64,000 nt of DNA from positions 3,832,368-3,896,367 of the forward strand of contig HG738138.1 of the NCBI GenBank assembly GCA_000499405.2, written 5' to 3'. The translations under genes and the position numbers were made by a program. The stretch comes from Onchocerca volvulus. Its lineage: Eukaryota; Nematoda; Chromadorea; Rhabditida; Onchocercidae. The notes under the pieces were generated by a model. That model saw only the letters and a program-made list of their open reading frames with translations, searched no databases and was not told the origin of the DNA. Of this stretch, positions 27,678-40,784 are shown in pieces. Positions within the stretch are counted from its first letter, which is position 1, and each line of letters begins with the position of its first letter.

Positions 27678-30444
27678 TTTCTTACATTCATCATTTATCA
27701 GTCTTTTTTACTAGCAGTTGGTCTATTCACATGAAAAATTGCGATATGTTTCTCCGGAATTTTTAGGATTTTTGTGAATTCAGGCAAGTTCAGACTTTGC
27801 ATTTTTCCCAATCCAAATTTGATTTTGACTACTTCTTGCTCTATGTCACTTCTTACTGCCACTTCAAACGTTTTTCATTTCAATATTTTTTACACATTCC
27901 ACTCTCAATAGCAGGAGAAAATGATGCCTCCAAAAATTTTATGAAATTGGAAATTTGAATGAGTAATTGAAAATTAATTTTTTGCAATCGAACATGTAGA
28001 ATTAAAGTTAAAGAATAATTTTAAAAAAAAAAGTGTGTGCTTCTATTTAGGCACGAAGAAACTTGTTTTTGGCACCTCTTGCTATTTTGGAACATCTATC
28101 AAGTTCGAAAAGGATTTAATAATTTATTTCATTTCTCCATTGCAAAGTCCGTTGATCCAATGACGACGCTTAAAATGCTCAATGTGAATATTGTGATATT
28201 TGTTTTATGTGTGATAATATTTTCAGATGCTATGCTATTTCACCGTTTCTGACAGGTGTAAACTTCGAAAATTCTCAAATGAATTTCGATAAACTAAATT
28301 GTGTTTGTATCAAATTTCTTTTATGGATTAACAAATAGAGTTAGCTTATATTTTTTAAAAACTAAAATTTTTTCGAAATAGCTTATTCTTCTGCACCGTC
28401 CGTAATTCGTATTCTGTTGATGTTAGCTGATAAGAAAGAAGAAGCTGTAGAAATATTTTAGACTAATTTGTTGCTTGTGTTTCGAAATATGTTTTGTAAA
28501 GTACTGCTGTATTATGTTTTAAGATGAATCACAAAAAGACTGTATCATATAAACTGTATGCAGAAAATCTAAAAAAACAATCGAATTTATCCAGAAATCG
28601 TAAATTCTTGTCTGAATATGTTTAATAGTTCCTTTTGAAAAAAGTATCAAAGATAAAATGAATGGAAAGAAAAAATAAATAAATCACATTATGTGCATTA
28701 TTATGTTTTCGTCTTGCTACAAAACATTATTTTTAGTTTAAAAAATTGCTGAAAATTCACAAGAAGTGGAGTTCGGAAATCTTTATGAATGGAATGAATA
28801 TATTATCCTCAACCTATACATTCTCCTAATGATGAACGAAAAACCAAAAATTTGTGTAACTCAAACCGAAATGTTAAAAACTTATGAACAGTCAGCAAGA
28901 CGAAAATAAATTTCGGAGATAAAAGTGTTACTTTCAATTCATGGAATTCTGAACGTTGAAAAGAGATCACGCAGAAATGTGAATTACTTAAAAATTTGTT
29001 GATATAACAATATTTTTGGAGCGAAAGAAATTTTTAATAACTAGCTGGACACGAAATGTAAATGTTCAGTTTGTTCAAAATCTTAAATTTCCCAAAATTC
29101 TTAAACACACGCCTGTTCCAATCCAATCGTTATGTCAAAATTTCAAAGCAATCGGTGAAGAACTTGAAAAGTTGTGTGGCAATGAACAACGAATATTTAC
29201 ATTTTTATTTAAACAGATTCCCACAATACAACATCTTACTTATCATGAAATCAAGTATTTTCGGAAAATTATTTTCTAATTTACTTTTGTAATGAAAAGA
29301 GGGAAGCAAGCAAACCGGAACGCATGATCATGACTTTCAACTATAGAGATATTATATTGAGAAAAATAAAAAGTAAAATAATGTAAACTACAGAGTTAAG
29401 CAAATTCGCACTCTTTTAAAATTAAATTCCAAACAAAACTTGATTTTTTTGCAGAATTTTAAAAGAAATTTCAAAAAACTGAACTTTTTCAATATGAAAA
29501 ACTTGGGAAGTTGCTTTTAATGGTTGGCAGTTTCTTCGAAATACACTTTGAAATAGTTCAATGTATTTTTCAGACACTCTTAATGGGGAAATGCAAGTAC
29601 GTAATGAACAAGAAATCGGTTATACTGTTTATCAATAATCATAAACTAATTTGCTGGTCATAATTCGGTGTAAGCCGTACATTGATTATATCAGCAGTCC
29701 AAACTCCTGACATTATCCCTGTTTTTCCCAATATAAAGGATGGTATTAGAACATATTCGCAACTGATCTTCAAGAAATTGCAAGCATTTTTATAAACGAA
29801 ACTGTGGACTACTTTGGATTTAATAAGGCTACTTTAGTTGCACATTTCCTTCTATATCTATCTATTTTACCCTAGTATGACGAATGGCTTCCTACAAATT
29901 AGAGGATATCATCTCTTTAGAAGGAACGCCACAAAAATTTCCAATACAGAATAGGATAAGAGGAGTTATCTAAAGATTTCTTTTAAAAAAATTAAAAAAC
30001 ACTTCTTTGAAACTGCAAATGTTGTAGCAAATGGTGAATAATGCTGCATGGATTATAATATTGTTTAAATAAGATGTGGGCAAGTATGTTATTCACATTG
30101 CCGGCCATGTCACAAAATATGTAAAACTCATCATCTGCAAAATGATTAATAGAAGCAATCATGCTCATACATAGGATGCTAAACGATGAATGATTTTTTT
30201 TTCACATAAAAAAAGGGCAGAACAAATTTCTTATTTCACTGCATTTGCAATAAAAAATTGAATCAACAAGAAAAAAAAAGGAAAAACTAAATTTGGAAAC
30301 AAATAATTCAATTAATGAGCAATATATTTTCAATACATCTTTAAATAAAATAAGCTGTAGTAGAATAATTTTACAAAAATCATTGTAGTATTGTTCAGAT
30401 TAACATATTACAACTAGATTCATTGAAGAACTAAAATATTTCAC
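27678..30444. other. intergenic, no gene seen
   Basis: A/T-rich DNA between the plus-strand activin-receptor-like gene and the minus-strand PTRHD1 gene, so it holds two 3' ends facing each other. Two overlapping plus-strand frames at 29016-29292 have no domain, no splice support and no homology I recognise. Confidence 0.5.
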
Positions 30445-31132
30445 TTAAAACAGTTTCAAATGTTTGACATGTTGTTCGACAAAACTTTTGAATTGTGGTT
30501 TGAGAGCAATACACACAGCCATCCTGTCTTCCGTCCATAAATAATAATCAACATTACTATCCTGTAGTCTCTTTTCGAAATTTCGTAATTCATTTTCGTT
30601 CGGTACCTATAAAATTGCAATTTGTTATTCACTATTCGAAATCTACATTGCGCCCATTAATTTCCCCTTATATTCATGTACGGCATAGTAAAGAAAGAAG
30701 TAGACTGGGAAAACTTAAAACAAAACAACGATCAAAACACATAAAAATATAAAGGAGAACTTTAAATATTATACAGTTATATTTTTATACTGAACTAAAA
30801 TAAAATAATGAAAATAAATGAAATTTGCGTATGTGACTCGGCAGGACGCCGAATACGCGACTCTCAAGGAATCACACATAAATCCATCTTTCAACTGGAG
30901 ACACTAATGTTTCATTGTAACAGAATGAAAATAATACCTTCAGTGTAACCTTTCTCAAATGAGAGATATCTTTCATGTATTCCATCACTTCGCTATCTTC
31001 ACGAAATGTCCATATGCACGCAGTTGCTGCATGTGCAGCTTGCGTTGCAACTGCACCGATCGACCACTTCAAATCAGTGATAAGATCGGACCTCAATATC
31101 AGGTACATTATCCGTGCATCAAAACCGGGCAT
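30445..31132 (-). CDS. PTRHD1: PTRHD1, peptidyl-tRNA hydrolase-like domain protein, 118 aa
   Basis: Two exons: 31132-30938 (65 codons) and 30606-30445 (53 codons plus stop), joined in phase 0. The protein follows the PTRHD1 family end to end: an opening strand MYLILRSDL, a helix GAVATQAAHAATACIW matching the family GALVAQACHAATAAL, a middle HLRKVTLKV, and the closing YYLWTEDRMAVCIALKP. Human PTRHD1 is about 140 aa, so this is full length with a shorter N-terminus. It has the Pth2-type fold; hydrolase activity of PTRHD1 is uncertain, and loss in humans is associated with neurological disease. The start is the ATG three bases after a TTGCAG acceptor, which would suit spliced-leader addition. 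It lies about 0.5 kb downstream of the LMW-PTP gene in the same direction, so the two could be one operon. Confidence 0.9.
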
Positions 31133-31135
31133 TTT

Positions 31136-31141
31136 CTGCAA
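31136..31141 (-). promoter_or_regulatory. probable trans-splice acceptor of PTRHD1
   Basis: On the minus strand TTGCAG precedes AAAATG, with the ATG being the PTRHD1 start. The placement three bases before the initiator, about 0.5 kb after the end of the upstream same-strand gene, is the arrangement expected of a downstream operon gene receiving a spliced leader. It is an inference from sequence alone. Confidence 0.5.
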
Positions 31142-31638
31142 GCAAGTGCATAGTAAGCATGTCCATGGATTTTTCATATAATTCATGTAATATTTGGTTA
31201 TCACTTCACAAGGACATCACTGATTTAGGAAAGTTTAGTATTCTGTATTCATCTTTCAAACTCTTCCAAATCTTTCGCAAGTCGTTATTCTACGATTATA
31301 ACTAATTATCACTAAACAGCTTCTGTTCTGACGTTCCACAGTATAGCCAGCGGTAAAATAGAACTGTCTTAGTTCCTTAATTCAGGTCCTGTTCTTCCCC
31401 TGATGGCGAAGTATCCCAAATACAAAAAGCAAAAACGGTATGAAATTAACTGAACTTGAAGTGCACTGAATACCAAAAATCTAACAAGAAATTTACTTTA
31501 ACCACTGACAAAACAAAAGACAATAACACGGAAGAGACAATAAATTGCATGATGATACAACCAATATATCCATTTCGATAAAAAACTTCGAAACAATTTC
31601 GAACATGGAATCCCTTTTTTAAATGATTTTCTAATATG

Positions 31639-33429
31639 TCATGTATTCGAATCATATTTATCCACATATCCAATCAATGCTTTCCAGCCACCCCCTTCTA
31701 AAGTCTTTTTGAATTCTTAAAAAAAAAAAAAAAAAAAGAAAAAAGGGAAAATCAGAACGAAAGATTGTGCATTCGAAAAAAAAAAAAAAAAAAACATTCA
31801 AAAACAACGGCAAAAAACAAAACATGTATCAATGTCTACAGACTGTAACTCATTTACTTATATAAAATTCTACGAAAAATCTGGTGAATTAGGGAGTACA
31901 AAAACAAAAGATTGCGATTTTCTTTTAACAACAATCGGTTAAGCCACCAAATTATGAGTTTTTTTCTAGAAACGCTTGGCAACACCTCAAACATTGTTCA
32001 TAAACCTGAAAATATGATCAACAATAGTAATCTGGAACAACTTAAAAACATAACATCTTTTATAACAATTAAATAAATAAAATTTAACATTACTTAAAAA
32101 CCTAAGTTAAATTGACATATGAATATCATGATATAATAATAAACAAACAAAATTATGGATGAAATATTAATGAATTACCTTTTCAAACATTTGCATTCCG
32201 CGACTATAGAAAGGGTCCGGTACGATTAAAACGCCCTCCGGATCATAACTGCCCAAATATTCAACAACTGCTTTGCCTTTTTCATTTCCTCGTAAATTCT
32301 TCAGATCTCTAAGAAAGTTACAGTGGTAGCAAATATGTATAAAAGAGTTGTGCAAATTAATCTGAAAAGCGATGCCGATATTATCTTTTGCCTACTCTAA
32401 TGTAAAGAGGTAAGAAGTTCCAAAAACTATCTCATTAATGTAATGGTATTTATCTCATAAAAATAATACAGAAATTTGATGTTGCTGGGGCTCTCTGAAA
32501 ATGCACAAAGAACGGATCAGGAAAAAAGAATAACAAATAACATTTTTCCTACTAAACAACTTCCATTATTCATATAATTCGAATTTTCTCCGCTCCTCCT
32601 CCTCTCCTTTTCTACTTACTTTTTGTCTACGACATTCCAATTTCTCTCCATTACGATAAGATTATTTTTTCTCAGCAAAAAGCATTAAACTTACTCCATG
32701 TTATCTTCGTCCATACCAAATATATAGTCGAAATCATGGAAATCAGTAACAGTCACCTAAAAATTTTTATATCGGAAAATATACTTTTTAGATGAAAAAC
32801 CGGACATTACAACAGCGTGCAAAATCTCTCCTCCAAGGATGTCGCAAATTTTAAAATAATAAGAAATAAATTGAAACAACCTGGCGAACTCTATGTTTGT
32901 ATTCTGTTATCCCATGTTCAGCCAGTGTTGCCATAGTTCTTTTATCCGGAGTTTTACCCACATGAAAGTTGATAATCGCAGCACTATCCACAATCCATTT
33001 ATCCAAAAGACCTTTCTTCTTGATGAGATCCAAAAAAACTCCTTCGGCCATCGGTGACCGACAAATATTGCCTACATTAGGAATTTAACTTAAGTGATCA
33101 CAAGTTCGCAACATTCTTTTTAAAAGATGAAACATTCGCTTATGGGATGAGGAATTTTAATAATGGATTACCCACATTTAATCCGCGAGTGCTGCTTATT
33201 ATCTGTTAGAACCAGGTATATAGCAACAATAGCTATCTTTCTGGCTTTTTCGTCAAGAATGTAAAACTAACAAGTTGCCAAGATAAGAAAGTTGTAGCAT
33301 TAACATAAGCTTTAATTCCATTTCCTATATTGCAATGAATATATATTTGCTCATGACGTTGTGAAAAAATATGTGCTTACCTAAACATACAAAAAGGACA
33401 CTTTTCTTCGAACAATCAGCGTCCGTCAT
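31639..33429 (-). CDS. low-molecular-weight protein tyrosine phosphatase (ACP1 family), about 165 aa
   Basis: Exons 33429-33381, 33071-32881, 32756-32695, 32308-32179 and a likely last exon 31704-31639. The start MTDADCSKKSVLF leads directly into the P-loop VCLGNICRSP, which carries the Cys-X5-Arg catalytic motif at about residues 15-22, split by intron 1 after the first base of a Gly codon. The exon-4 segment VPDPFY holds the general-acid Asp of the family. The enzyme hydrolyses phosphotyrosine (and works as an acid phosphatase) in the cytosol. The length fits the family (human 158 aa). Exons 1-4 are firm. The last exon is less so: its acceptor is AAAAAG, and its residues (EGGGWKALIGYVDKY) match the family only loosely. 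Without splicing, exon 4 would end with VIH and a stop at 32167. A TTTCAG site 14 bases before the start may take a spliced leader. Confidence 0.88.
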
Positions 33430-34667
33430 TGCCTCTTTTACCTGAAATAAAATACCGTCGTAACCAGTCAGGCAACTTATGTGATTGCAAAAAGCGAATA
33501 AATAGTCAAATTCAAAGAATGCTAGTGAAAGCTGGTTTAAGGCTTACGTAGATTTAGAATTTACCAGTGAGTATAAATGAAATTTATGCCGATAAGTTTT
33601 AAACTGAATTCGAATAAATTAAATGCCGACGACCAACATTACTTTAAATATGATGTCAGGAAGACCTAATCCTAATGTTTTTCGGCAGCTAAACGGAATT
33701 TGCTTTTCAAATAATTACTTTAATCCGGCTCAGTCAAACCATTACAGCAAACAGAAGAATGTCCAGACAACATGAATTCCAGCTGAAAATCTCTGTACCA
33801 TTAACAGTGATGACCATATCACTGTAGCGTTGGTGGTTTCTTATGGACCTTGTACAATTCATGAACATACGTGAAATGAACATTGTGGAAGAGAATCCTA
33901 AACTGATGGCTCAGTTCACAGAAGCGACAAAACACGACACGAAAAGGTGGTTGACCTGAGGAAGGGTATTCCGTCTTAGGTCCATCTACAGCTACGATTC
34001 TTTGAACTCTTCAAATTAACGAGACAGAATGTTTAAAAAAGAGAGACAGATTTACATCTGATTCGTGCCTGGCAGTATTTCTTTATTTCCTTCAGTTTAT
34101 TGTCGAAGTATTATGTAAAAAATTGAACGCTTTTTTCTCTTTCGCTAGGATCAGTAGCCTGAATAAGCCAAGCCGTCTCCGAAGTTACTTTCTTCCAAGA
34201 GGGCAATCTTTTACTATGCAATCCCAAAAGTTACCCGAGAAAAACCGGGTCACTGAACTTCTCGAAATATTCTCTAGCCTTTCTATCGGAATGTACGTAT
34301 CCATAAAGAGTCTGCGTTATCCCAGATGATGATGATGCTTTAAAGGTCGTAAAGGTCGATTTATAGCATCATTTGGTTGTTTGGTTCCATCTCATAAATC
34401 GTTTTGTCTCAGTTAACAACAGACGCCACCCTGCCTGCTGTTGCCCATCTACTCATCCGACCAATAAATAGCAATTATTGATCGATTTTTAGGGGGCAAC
34501 TTCTGCGTGAAGCCCTCTCTCCTTCCCTTCCTTCCTCCATCTGACGTCTTTTACTCGGCTCTGTCTGCTGCTTCTGCGCTTATGCTCATTCCACATCCAC
34601 ATCCAGACGCAGTTGACGGCTAACTGATCTGTCTATCTATCCATCTGGTCGATCAAGTCTAGTCGAA
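33430..34667. other. divergent intergenic region with promoters of LMW-PTP and unc-115
   Basis: The two flanking genes are transcribed away from each other, so both 5' regions lie here. The part nearest unc-115 (34490-34640) is more C/T-rich than its surroundings and likely is its 5' untranslated region. No coding frame is convincing. Confidence 0.5.
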
Positions 34668-34830
34668 ATGGGTTAGTCAAGTTTTCTTTTTTTGAAAAGT
34701 TTCATTTCAGTCGGCCGGGGCAATAATTATTCCATCTAGTCGATCGAGTCTAGTCTATGCGATCAAAATGGGTTAGTTTAGCTTTCTTTTTAAAGTTTTA
34801 TTTTATTCGAATTAATGAAGTGATAATTGT
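34641..34830 (+). repeat. tandem duplication carrying two unc-115 start codons
   Basis: Two copies start at 34641 and 34732 with the shared words CCATCT, GTCGATC, AGTCTAGTC and ATGGGTTAGT. The second copy has an extra 9 bases (CTATGCGAT type). Each copy contains ATGG followed by a GTTAGT donor, exactly 100 bases apart (ATG at 34668 and 34768). Further decayed duplications follow in the same intron (about 34830-35063, and a 27-base unit twice at about 35083-35135). Confidence 0.75.
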
Positions 34831-37800
34831 TTACTTTTAAACTAGAAATAAATGATCAACAATCATTAACCGTATGAATGTCTTGCTTCTCTTCTCCCGT
34901 CATTTGCTAAGAAAAATTGATAGTAATGGCCATTAAGTTAAGGTTTACTTAATTATTTGCTTTCAAACTAGAAATGGTCAACAGTAGGTGTTTTGCTCTT
35001 TTTCTCCTTTCATTTGCTGAAAATAAAAACTGATAGTTATGGCAAGGAAACCATTAATTTAAGTTGGAACACATCGAAATGTGTCTCAATTCAATTCTAA
35101 TAATCTTATCTCAATTCAGTTCTAATAATCTTATCATTCAGGTAAAAAATCACCATTACGAAGTTCATGTTTAATTACAACACAGATATATCATTGAGGA
35201 AATGAAAATGCATGGTAGTTTATTGACTGCATCGCATACCTTTACTTGTTTCATATCAGTACTTTTTGTAAAGTTACGAAAGTTATATTGATTGTTTTTC
35301 AGGAAAAAAATGTTATGTATGCAGGAAGAAGTGTACTGGCGAAATTTTGAAGGCAGAAGGCGAAAAATATATCCACATTTCATGTTTTAAATGTTCGAGT
35401 AAGTTATTAGCTTCATTCATTCTATTTTAGAGACAAAATCTTCAATGTGTTTTTGTCATAGCATCCTTGTAAATGCAGAGAATATGAAAGTGACGGTTTG
35501 TTAAAGTAAGAGCTGTCTCTATACTTTCTTGAATTGAAAAGACATATATCCGAAATTGCCGTTAATAAAATAGGTTTCCCGAAACGCAGAGCTTCCCTTT
35601 TTTTTTTTTTTACAAAAAGAGTTTTATTAATTAAAATAATATATACAATAAAATTAGGACCGACGAAGCGCGTATGGCTCCATTATTATAGTGTAATAAC
35701 TTTCTAGAAATGCATGGTGAATGTTAGTTATTTTGTGAATTGGAGCTTTAAATAGACTTTTTCGTTTTGACTGATTGTCATATCTGGAAACATCGTGGAT
35801 AAGAGAATTGAGTAACTATTCATAGTTGCTTTTTGCTTTTTTAAAAAATAAGCTGATTTCTAGACAGAAGCAGCTATTCCTTAGTAAGTGATGAGGTTTC
35901 TATATGTATCTTTCACATGGTTTGAAACGAATAGATTATAGGGAATATTTTCCAAGTTGTTCGTTTGTTTTGAGGCAAAAAAGTTGCTTGAAGATTTGAA
36001 GTTAGCATACGCACACAAATGCAAAAAGATCCCTTTATTTTGTGAAGAAATGGAAAAACCGAAGTAATAATTTCTTCATTTCGTTTCTCAACATTTTGCC
36101 AGTTTGTTATTTGCGATAAGTTGCCGTTTTCAAAATGATTTAGATCCCTTCGTGGATTATTCCGTGCGACATATGTTGCCTAGAAAATTTAGGTCAGTAT
36201 GAAATGTTATATAGTCTTCAACAAGAGAATTTATAGTAAGTTTTGTCTATATTTAAAATACTTTAATGGGTTTCTTAGGGTTCACCTAATTTTCTTTTTC
36301 TATTTCATATGCCTGAAAGCGTTATTTCATTATTTTTTCTGATTTTACAGAATTTTTGAATTTATTCGGAAACCAAATAGTTCATTTCCTGAGATTTCTG
36401 ATCAGTTCTCATTTTCTTCAACAATCTTTATATTAACCAAATTCGAAAATATTTTTTAGAGTGCTCAAGGTCACTGAGGGAAACTGGCTATTACACGGGT
36501 TCAGAAGGGCAGTTTTTGTGTGCGGAGGATTTTCGAGCTTTATCAGTGCCTTTAAAAGTGAAAGCTGACTACCAAAGTCTGAAACACGTTGATGAAACTT
36601 CCTTGTCACCAGCGTCCCCGATTACTCCACCAACGCAACCCTCGCCTCCCCTCGCCTCTCCTGCAGGTATTTTACAGTTTCGTCAAGTTAATTATGGTTT
36701 TATTTAAAATCACTTTGCTTATTGCTGTTTCTTTTCTGTGACCTACCATGAGTTTGATTATTTTTAGTCTGTCAGAGTAAGAATTTATATCAGGCTAAAT
36801 TTCAAAGCTTTTCAGGATGTGCATTTTGTGGACAGCTATTGCAGAGTGGTCAGGTGTTGCTGGCACTTGGAGAACAGTGGCACGTTTGGTGTTTCAAATG
36901 TTCTGAATGTGCTACTGTACTTCAAGGTGAATACATGACACATGATGGTAAACCACTTTGCATTCGAGATTACAATACGAAATATGGTGTTCGGTGTTAT
37001 GAGTGTGATAAGTATATTGCTGGGAAAGTATTGCAGGTGGATATTTTAGCGAATTTTCCAATTATTTTGAAGTATTCGTCTTTTGCAAAGAAGTTAGAAA
37101 TTTTGAAACTTCACTAATACTTGTTCAGTACATAAACCTTTATATGATCACGAATTGTAGTGGTAGTGTGGTAATAGGAGTTGATTTATTTTGCTCACAG
37201 TTAAGAATCACTTCAGATTTATTCAACTTTCAATATTGATAATGTTGTAAGTATAGTATTCTATGTATAGAGCTTTAGGCTGGAGGTTATAAATTTCATC
37301 CAACTTGTGCTCGTTGTTCACGTTGTGGTGAACGCTTTGGTGATGGACAGGAAATGTATATGCAAGGTGATGAAATCTGGCATCCGGGTTGCGAACATAC
37401 AAAAGTGACAGAAAATATTGCAGTAAGTCATTTCGATATGTTTTGTACTTATGTTACTGAATTAAGTCATTTCCAGTTCGAGTGTTATGGGTTAGATTAA
37501 TCATCTTGCTTCTACTTCTTGTCGTAATGTTCTGGTGGATCATGAAACAACCGAGCAGTCTCGTCTTTTTTTTTTTTTTTTATTAAAATATAGAGAGAAT
37601 GAAAATAATCTTTAAATAATTGTCGATTCGATGCTTACTTCCTGCATGCTGCTGTGATCTCCTATGTACTGATTACAACGTTCATTTTCACTTACCTCAC
37701 CTTGGAATCTAAATAAGTTAGTATAAAGTGCTGGGCTTGAACAAATATTCCAAATTACCACAGTTAAAAAAAAAATGTTATGAGGTAATTAATATCGAAC

Positions 37801-40784
37801 ATCTCAAAATAATTAGTTTCGGAACCCTTTATACCGATTCAGTATATCCACTTGACTCAAATTTCATGTTTCCAGCCAATAGTTCACGCAGGCGATGCTC
37901 GTGAAGAGCCAAAATATCATTCGCATTTTGGTCAGCATTTGACGTATATGTATCTCTTGCCAGAAGCTGAGCAAACATATTTGAAGCAACCAATCCCACC
38001 CCATCCACCACAGCCCGCGCAGTTTCATACTCCTCAGGGTAAGTACATTTGATTTAAATTCATATTCCTGAAATATATTTCTGTTGTGCTTCCAGTTAGA
38101 ATCTGCATATGACTTTGCGTATCTGCATCAACAAGAGATATTTTTATGTTATTGTTTTCCAGGTCCAATTAAAATCCGGAAATCACGGCTTTCAATGTTG
38201 AAAACAGGAATGCAACGATTAAGTGCGTTTTGTTTTTCTTATGTGGCTAGAATTTTAAACATAAGTCATTTAAGACAATCCGTAAAAGCCTTGTAACCTT
38301 TTTCATTATTATTTGTTACATGCTGCTAGAAAGATCGAAGTCAATTTAATCCTCGGAATTTTTGCTTTAGCTGAAGATCTCGAGAAAAATACTCCACGTC
38401 CGCGATCGCCGCATATGGATAATGAGGAACCAATTGAAATGGCCCATTACCCGGCCGGGCATGCTCCGGAACCTGGCATTGTTCCAGCAATTGAACGAGC
38501 GGATTTCCCAGCGCCACCGTACCCTTATGCAGTCGACGGTTTCTTTTTTTTTTTTTTCTGTTTTCCTTTTGGATAAGTAGGGATGAATTGGAAATTTGTA
38601 AAGATTGGTAGTACTTCAACAGTGGCAAAGTTCCCGTTGCAGTTGAAAAAAGTGAATTTTCCAGCTCTTTGCTTTTCACACTGCAACTGTTGTTCCCGGA
38701 GCGAAAGTTCAGTTGAAAGCTCTGGACTGGTGCCTAGAATTAGTTGAGAGAAAAACTTAAATTGATTGGTTGGGATTTTTGAAGAAAAAAATTTTGCGAT
38801 GAAGTAAAAAACATTGCTCATGTATTTTTGCTCAGAGCTCAAAAAAAAAAACAAAAAGAAAAAAAAATCGCAACTCCAATTTGTTTAATTAGTGGATTGA
38901 TTTAATCATTAAATTTTATTTCTGAAATTATCCATGATTCCAATTCCGCATTTATTTTGAGGTCTTGTCATTTAAAACTTCAATTTCAGTTTTCTTTTTT
39001 CTGTAGAATATATAAAATCATTTTGAATCTGAAGTGAGGGATAGGTATTTCATTTTTCATGTCGGTTTTTAAGGACAAAATATGCTTCTCATTAAGTAGA
39101 AGTAATACTATGTCCGTGAATTGTTTCTACTGATTTTTTTAAATGCAAGTTTTAAGATATTAAGCGCCGTCTTTCGTGGTCATCTGTTGAAAATGACGAT
39201 GACGAAGATGATTACGATGAATCAGATCGAATAGATGATGAAAAGCTACGGCGAGCGGTGGAACAGTTAGATACGTATGACAAAGATTCGTCAATTGCTC
39301 GTGTTATCAAACAAAATCTCGAAGAAGTGCACAAGAAACAAAGGTTTATTTTGACACAAAAGTTTTTACCCATCTCTCCAAAGTCACCTAGTTTGTAATT
39401 CGTCGTAGTAAAATCGGTTCAAATTAATTTCTTGTCTATATATAATGATTTTCTCTTGAATATTTATTGGGAAATTCTATATTTCCATTTTCAAGCAAAT
39501 TTAGTGAAAAGAGTTACTTTTTTGCTATGGTTTTCGGTTGTGTAATGGATACTGGGTTCATCCGCTCATCTGCTTTTTTTTTCTTTTTTTTTTCTTTTAT
39601 TTTTTATCATTAGTAATTGTACGCTGCTTATAACTGTCAATTACTATTCAGATTGCCACTGCATTGGGATCCGAGGAATGCAAGCCGTACACCGTCTGCC
39701 AAGAAGATGCCGCATTTGCGATTTCGCTACGACACTCCAGTGAATGCATGTAGGTTTATGTTTGAAGTATTTTTTCTGCTCTTGCAAACTAAAATAACTC
39801 TTTTTAAATTCTATGCTTAAAAAATGCATAATTTATTTAGCTCCTTCGCGTCATGTGAATCGACCGAAACCATGGGTTTATTGGCAGAGACAAACAGATA
39901 GAGCGGCGACGACATCAATACCTTTCTTCCACATTCCGAGATCATACGCTGATATGGCTGGTCGATCAGCTACGCTACCAGATGGTTATCACTATGGTCA
40001 AAATGTTTCCCCAGACGGTCTCAATACAACAATTAGCTCCCATTTTTCTGATCGTAAGTTTAAGCTTTTGAAATTAAGTTTTTTTAGTTTTATATCTATA
40101 TTCACATTCCGTATGGTAACCTATATCCTTTATCACTGGCAATACTGGTGATAAATATAAGTATATATATATATATATGGAGAGAGAGAGAGAGAGAGAA
40201 GGAGAAGGAGAAGGAAGAGAGGAGAGAGTATAAGAACTCTCTGAGTTTAATTATTCATCATAGATATTGTCGAATACCAATTATGACATCATAATAGACC
40301 ATGGATTAGCTGTCTTCTTCATATCGTAATGCAGGTTACGCGCAAAAAGTTTCCATTAAAGTTTGCAAAATCATCTCTAACTTTCTAGAAATATGCAGAA
40401 AAGAGATTCCAATCATATTTCTGTTCTAGTTTCTAAACTTTTCAACATTTTACCGTCGATATTTCTTCAGAATCGCTGGTTGGACACAGTGGCACTTTGC
40501 CAGATGACTATCGTACTTGTACTATAAATGGTGGTGGTACAGGTGAGAATCGTGGTAGTTTGAGAAGTTCATTACCAGATATGAGTAAACCAGCAAAAAT
40601 CTATCCATTGAACGTGTTACAAACATCCAACAAGAAATTACCGGATGATGTGGATCGCGCGCATCTAGAGCGACACCTGAACAGAAATCAGTTTGAAGAA
40701 ACGTTCAATATGAGTCCAATTGAGTTCTACAAGTTACCCGAATGGAAAAGAATTAATTTGAAACGGAAAGCGAAACTCTTCTAG
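34668..40784 (+). CDS. unc-115: UNC-115 / abLIM actin-binding LIM protein, 624 aa
   Basis: Twelve exons join in phase: 34668-34671 (or the duplicate 34768-34771), 35303-35398, 36460-36666, 36816-37036, 37279-37422, 37876-38038, 38163-38222, 38371-38538, 39157-39343, 39652-39749, 39841-40053 and 40471-40784. Three LIM domains: about residues 5-58 (CYVC start, CFKCSKC core), 103-163 (CAFC, WCFKCSEC) and 164-222 (CYEC, CARCSRC). A Pro-rich and acidic linker follows (DDDEDDYDESD in exon 9). The last 65 residues are a villin headpiece ending KRKAKLF, the actin-binding tail. This is the UNC-115/abLIM/dematin architecture; in C. elegans UNC-115 links Rac signalling to actin in growth cones. It acts in the cytoplasm. 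The first exon encodes only Met and part of Gly. An isoform starting elsewhere cannot be excluded. Confidence 0.95.
40161..40228 (+). repeat. TA then GA microsatellite in unc-115 intron 11
   Basis: A TA run passes directly into GA and GGAGAA units. It lies wholly between coding exons 11 and 12. Confidence 0.9.

Noticed and set aside
29016..29292. Plus-strand 87-codon frame
   Set aside because: Reads somewhat like protein but has a second overlapping frame, no exon partner and no family match.
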